64,000 nucleotides of DNA from Sphaerolaimus hirsutus. Its lineage: Eukaryota > Nematoda > Chromadorea > Monhysterida > Sphaerolaimidae. The translations under genes and the position numbers were made by a program. The notes beneath the pieces are model-generated. The model was given only the letters and a program-made list of their open reading frames with translations, had not been told where the DNA came from and did no database searches. The stretch's first letter is position 1, and the number at the start of each line of letters is the position of its first letter. Below are positions 52,201-58,200 of the stretch, one piece after another. The stretch is taken from the NCBI GenBank assembly GCA_964036195.1, contig OZ038451.1:6080529-6144528 (forward strand). Direction: 5' to 3'.

Positions 52201-55200
52201 TCACTTCGGTCAGAGCAAAACTGTTTCAGGGAGGGAAATGGACTTGTCGACTTCTTGCACGCGATAACATATTTGTTCCCAGGGAAGATGAGGATGCCTT
52301 ATGGGAAAATTATGGACTTGTCGCCTTTTAGAAATCGGTGTACACAGTGGACTTATCACATTTCTTGCGTTGTTTTCCCATAAAAAAGGATGCCGAGGAT
52401 GGACTTGTCGACTTTGAGCCCAAAACTAAATGGACTTGTCGACGTATTGCCCAATTTTTTTGCAAAAAATGTCAAATTTGGCACTTTGCCATATGGGCAT
52501 GTGAGGTCAAAAATTTATGGAAAATGATGAAAAATGTGCAGAAGTAGCCCCAGATGACGGTTCCGGGCCTCACTCGACATTTTCATATTTTGGACTTGTC
52601 GACTTTTAGAATTGGACGCCTCAGTTATAAGTGCATATAGGACTGATAGTTATAAGGAATATACGGATCCAATGTTGAAACTTTTCAGCAAAATGTGGCA
52701 ATTGAACCAGTTGCCATTGAGAATGTCAAATACCGGAAAATGCCAGCAAACATCACAGTGGCACCAGTACAAGGAAAAAAAGTCAACCACTCGCATCCAT
52801 TCCAAAACAGTTGCAAATATCCGCTGCTGCAGCCGAATGACCCAATGATAGGTAAAAGTGGCTTTTTAGTTGATAAAACCTTGGCACCATGCCAACTAAA
52901 GGAATAACCACTCACAGCTTATTGGAATGAAAACCCCAGAACAGTTTCATGTCGCAAACAACAGCCAGACTACAGTTCGTTCGACCCGGACACGGGCACA
53001 CTTTACCTGCACCCGGACATTCACGAAGCCGCCAAACCAGCTTTCTGCGCTTGGGGGGAATTCGACACTCAGTTCATGCCCAGGAATACAAATAATAGAT
53101 TGATTATGAAGGGAAACTGGACAATTGTGGGTTTCGTGAGAAAATTATGTCCTTTAGTTACAAGTAGTGATGGAATGGCGCCATGGCGCTCGCGCCCTTT
53201 AATGGCGCCAAAGGGCGCCAGCGCTATGGCGCCATTGGCGCTTGGCGCCCTTTTCTGTGGCGCCATTTGGCGCCTGCCGCCATTATTCCGAATGGCGCCA
53301 TGGCGCCGTTGACGCTTGGCGCCATTTTCGCTGGCGCCAATTTGGCGCCCGGCGCCATTGTTTTGGATGGCGCCAGAAATGGCGCCAAGATGCCGGGATG
53401 AATGATATATTTTTCCTTATTAAACTGCCTTATCTGCTGAATGATATCATTTCGGTGGTGTTTAACACATACACGTCTGTAATTTTTTGTTTGCATTACA
53501 AGTTGTGGCTCAAGTTGATAGTTTTCAACCACATAAACTGCAAATCTTCAAACATCCCCCACAATTAGAAAAATGTCAAAAAATTTTCTCAGCCCTTACA
53601 TCATTGATATTATAACCTATTGACAATGCACCGTATTACCTTGAAATACTCTCGGGGGTTCATTTTTGCCCAGGTTGCTCAGACCTGGGGCCAGTTCCGC
53701 AAGTAGACAAGTTAAGAGTTAAAAGTTAAGAGTTGAGTTAAAGGTTAAAAGTTGAGTCAAAAGTTGAGTTAAAAGTTAAGAGTTGAGTTAAAGGTTAAAA
53801 GTTGAGTCAAAAGTTGAGTTAAAAGTTAAGAGTTGAGTTAAAGGTTAAAAGTTGAGTCAAAAGTTGAGTTAAAAGTTAAGAGTTGAGTTAAAGGTTAAAA
53901 GTTGAGTCAAAAGTTGAGTTAAAAGTTAAGAGTTGAGTTAAAGGTTAAAAGTTGAGTCAAAAGTTGAGTTAAATGTTAAGAGTTGAGTTAAAGGTTAAAG
54001 ATGAGTTAAAAGTTGATTTAAAAGACAAATGGGTCATTCGTTGCAGAAACGCGATACGCTGATCTTCAATCATATTTTGTCCCCGCACGGCCATTTCGAA
54101 ACAACGTTCGGCGATTTTTTCTTTTTTTAGCGATAATTTTTTTGGATACGTTATTTTCAAATGACGTGCATACAACATTGGCACCATGCCAGCGAACAGC
54201 CGTATCGATACCAATTTCATATTTTTATTTTTTTATATTTTTTTACCTTCATTTTCCACTTGTCTCTTAACTCTTAACTCAACTCTTAACTCAACTTTTA
54301 ACTCTTAACTCAACTTTTAACCTTTAACTCAACTCTTAACCTTTAACTCAACTTTTAACTTTTCTCTTAAATTTTAACTTTTCTCTTAAACTTTAACTTT
54401 TCTCTTAAACTTTAACTTTACTCTTAACTCGCCATTTGTCTTTTTACTCAACTCTTAACTTTTAACTCTTAACTTGTCCACTTGCGGAACCGGCACCTGG
54501 GTGTATTTTGAGGGTTGTTATCTGAGGAAACACAGTAGTTTGCCGTAGGAAGGGGTGGGAGCGTAGTTGCTATATGTATCTGCTTCTACCGTATCTGCTT
54601 GAATAATTCCTTTCTGCAATGATTTTTTGTCAGACATTTTTGAGGGGGGGGGGGGAATTATTCAAGCAAATGGTATACGCATCTCTGTTATTGTTGAGAT
54701 TTACTGCATCTGACTGTAAAAATTAGTATGTTACATGCAATGAATAGATACCTAATATAATTTCATAAATTTCCTGGCGAAATACTCGAATAAGTCCCCT
54801 TGAATCAACCCCCTCAAAATTTTCTGACAAAATAATAAACCCTCTGGGGTTTCTCCATGAAGTATTGTTCATAATATTCATTTTAAGGCGAGTTTTGTGG
54901 CCTGAATCACCATCAGCAAAGTGGTATAGCACGCCATTGTTTCTGGCGCCATTTGGCGCCCGGCGCCAATTTTTCAGATGGCGCTATGGCGCCATTGGCG
55001 CCTGGCACCATTTTCTCTGGCGCCCTTTGGCGCCCGGCGCCAATTTTTTGAATGGCGCCATTGGCGCCTGGCGCAATTTTTTCCTGGCGCTTTTCCATCA
55101 CTAGTTACAAGTTATTTATTTGTTTTGTTTGTAACTTCGAAATTTTAAGGTTTGGGTATTGGTATTTGGGTGTCAAAAAAATAGGGTTCCTGTTAGGGTA

Positions 55201-58200
55201 GCATGGTTGGGTTTTGGTTCCAAAAATGTGCAGGACACATCGGGGCAGACCTATTACAAACAAATGCCCATCACGCACATTTTCCTGTTTTTTCACTTGA
55301 CTAGTGATGGAATGACGCCATTTGAGGGCGCCAAAGGGCGCAGCGCCCTGGCGCCATTGGCGCTTCGCGAATGAGAGCGAAAAACGCAGGTTTCATGTTC
55401 GCATCACTGATTATCGCTGCGGAATGCAATAAATCGACCTGAAATGATCACAAATGGCGGCCCGTACACTAGTTGACACATTTGCGATCATTTCCAGTCA
55501 CTTAATTGTATTGCCACAGACGTAATGAGTAACGCAAACGTAAATCCTGCGTCTTTCACCTCATTCGTATAATAAGTAACCCGACGCGTGCCAAGTTAAC
55601 ATACCGGATATCTATCACATTCGTCCTCTTTAGGAATTCGTTAGCACTGTTTGAGCAAGATATCTAGCTTTCCGACTGTGTATTTTTATATCCGTGTTTA
55701 ATCCATTTATTTTTCACATTTGAAACTTCAATCGGTTTAAATAAACTGTGAATCAAACGGAATCCGTCCGTTCGAATTCGAATTTGAGACATATCTTACT
55801 CGTACATAAAAGAACGAAAGCTGACTCGTTTCATGTCTGCCGAGTTTAAAAGCGCGTTCCTTACTATGAATTCCACGAAAATGTCTTAAGAAATAATACC
55901 CCCCTCGAATAAGCCCCCCGCTCGAAATACCCCCTCAAAATTTCCACTCTGAAAAAAATACCCCCCCCCCCTGGGGGTATTTCGAGGAAGTATGTTAGAT
56001 GAATTTTCATGACGTTTCCCTGTCAAAAACTCGTATAGGTACACTTCTTTGCAGATAAAATTTAACGCGGCCCACAAAATCACAAACGCCTCAGTGATAG
56101 CAGTCCGGTGTTTCAACAAATCGAAGCCAACAAATTACACAGCTGAATATTTCAACACAGACATTGTGCACGACAGTGTGTATTATCATATTTTGCCACT
56201 GAAAAACGTGGTGAAAGTGAACCATAGAAACATGAATATCAACATTATGGAATTTGACAGCGTTTCATTCAATCAATTCCGCCGGTGTCTTGCACAAAAT
56301 TGGTGTTGATGTTTTAGTGAAAGAAAAAGTTTGATGGGACAACATACATATTCCGTCAGATCTGTTCGCAGTTTCATTTAAAAATGCTGGTGCAATGTAC
56401 CAGAATGTGCTGGTGAATACCAGAAATAACCTTTTCCGGTAGGAACAAAATGATGGCCTTTCTCAAACATCCATATTCGCAGTGAAAAAATGTTTGTAAG
56501 AAACAAATTTTACCAGGAATTTTGCAAGGCATTGTGCGGCTCATTTTACACACATGGCATGGCTCATTTTACACACAAAAAACATCTTATGCCAATTTCC
56601 CGCAAAACACCGCATCCTGACATATGACCAAATCGTGGAAATACATGACCGAAGTGCTGGGTTTCGATTGGCTAGAAGGGTTGGTCCCACATTAAATTAA
56701 AAAAATATTTCAAATCCGATTACTTTAAATATATTGTGGTCACACAGAATAGGTTTCATGGTTCCAAAATGAAAACTGTTTCCCATCCCAATTCAAAGCT
56801 AGCTGAGGAGCCAACGAACTACGTTCAAATCAAAAAGTGTTGAATCATGTTGCTAATGAAGTTAGTGTTGAAAAAAAATGTTGCGGTATGCGCAGCGCAA
56901 TGTACAAAGCTGGTATGAAATATGTGTACAATTATGCGTAGTGTTACTCGTCAGCAAGCTTTGAATTGGGACGGGAACCAGTTTTTATTTTGGAACCATG
57001 AACACTAATATGTGTGGCGCCATTCTTGAATAACTCCTCCCGATGGCAAACCCTCTCGTGGTGGTAATTAACCCTGTGGTAATTAACGATGGCAAACCCT
57101 CTCGAGAACATTTAATTTTTAAGTGTTTTTTTCCAAAATGACTTTTTGAATTTCCAAACTTTTTGAATTTAGTTTTTGAATTTTTGAATTTTCGACTTTT
57201 CAAAGTTATAACATTTTCAATTTTCAAATTATTTTTACTGCTTTTAGAATTTTTTGCATATGATTATTGAATTTTTGAATTTTTAGTCTGACTTTTGCAT
57301 ACATTTTGATGTTTTACAGCATTCTATAGTGTTACAGTGGACATATTTGCACAAGTTCTGCCGCTACAAAAAATATGTTCAAAATTGATGTTCTGAGTTA
57401 AACTTCTCCATTTTTTACCAATTTCCAACCAACAATATCCCCAAAAATATGAAAATTCTAAAACTTTTTCGAATTTTCAATTTTTTTGAAAAAATTCGAT
57501 TTTTAAGTTTTTTTTATACCTGAAAACCTTATTCTAAAAATATTATAAAACAACACAGCTACCACAAAGTGGCAGACAACAGCGATGTGAATGCAGTGCC
57601 CGCATTGGCAGGGCTGCGGCTGAGTAATCAAACCGATGAGATGTTGAACGAGGTGCCGCGCTACCCGGACTTCGTGGAGCTGAACGAGTTGGACTGGCTG
57701 TGGAAATATTTGCCTAAAAGTGAGCATGTTTTTATTTGTAAGTTGAATTTTGACAGTAATATTGTGGATTTTACCCCATCAACTTGCAGACTGTGCCACA
57801 TTGTGGAATGATGACATTGATCACACAGAGGGTTTATTCAATTACCATGCTGGGTTGCGAGGTTTCACAGCAAACATGTTCACCCATTTCACTTGGCCAT
57901 GGCATAAATATAACAATCATTATTTGTATGATGATAACGTGGACAGACATTGCGTGAAAAGTGAGTTTTTGCACATGTTTTCTGCTATTTTGCATCATCT
58001 ATCATTATATAGATCAAAAACCTTCACAGACAAACACTATGCGCCCCAACTTTTTTCCATCACTGAGCGTTTTCTGCACCAATTCAAAAACAACTGTCAC
58101 TTTTCATTCAGCCCAATGTCAGAAACTACACATAACTACCCTTACAGGTATTGCTAATTTTCTGACATTTTCATTGATTTTTTTTATGCAAAAATTTCCA

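Larger units (their letters stand above)
53165..55103. mobile_element. GGCGCC hAT-like element, TSD GTTACAAG
   Basis: Starts TAGTGATGGAATGGCGCC and ends GGCGCTTTTCCATCACTA. Perfect 8-bp repeats GTTACAAG at 53157-53164 and 55104-55111. Arms 53165-53400 and 54945-55103 are GGCGCC-rich. The centre contains MITE pieces, the foldback element 53690-54494 and the short TA-flanked element 54587-54675. Confidence 0.85.

Noticed and set aside
53721..53997. CRISPR-like regular 50-bp array
   Set aside because: Units are contiguous with no unique spacers, in a eukaryotic transposon.
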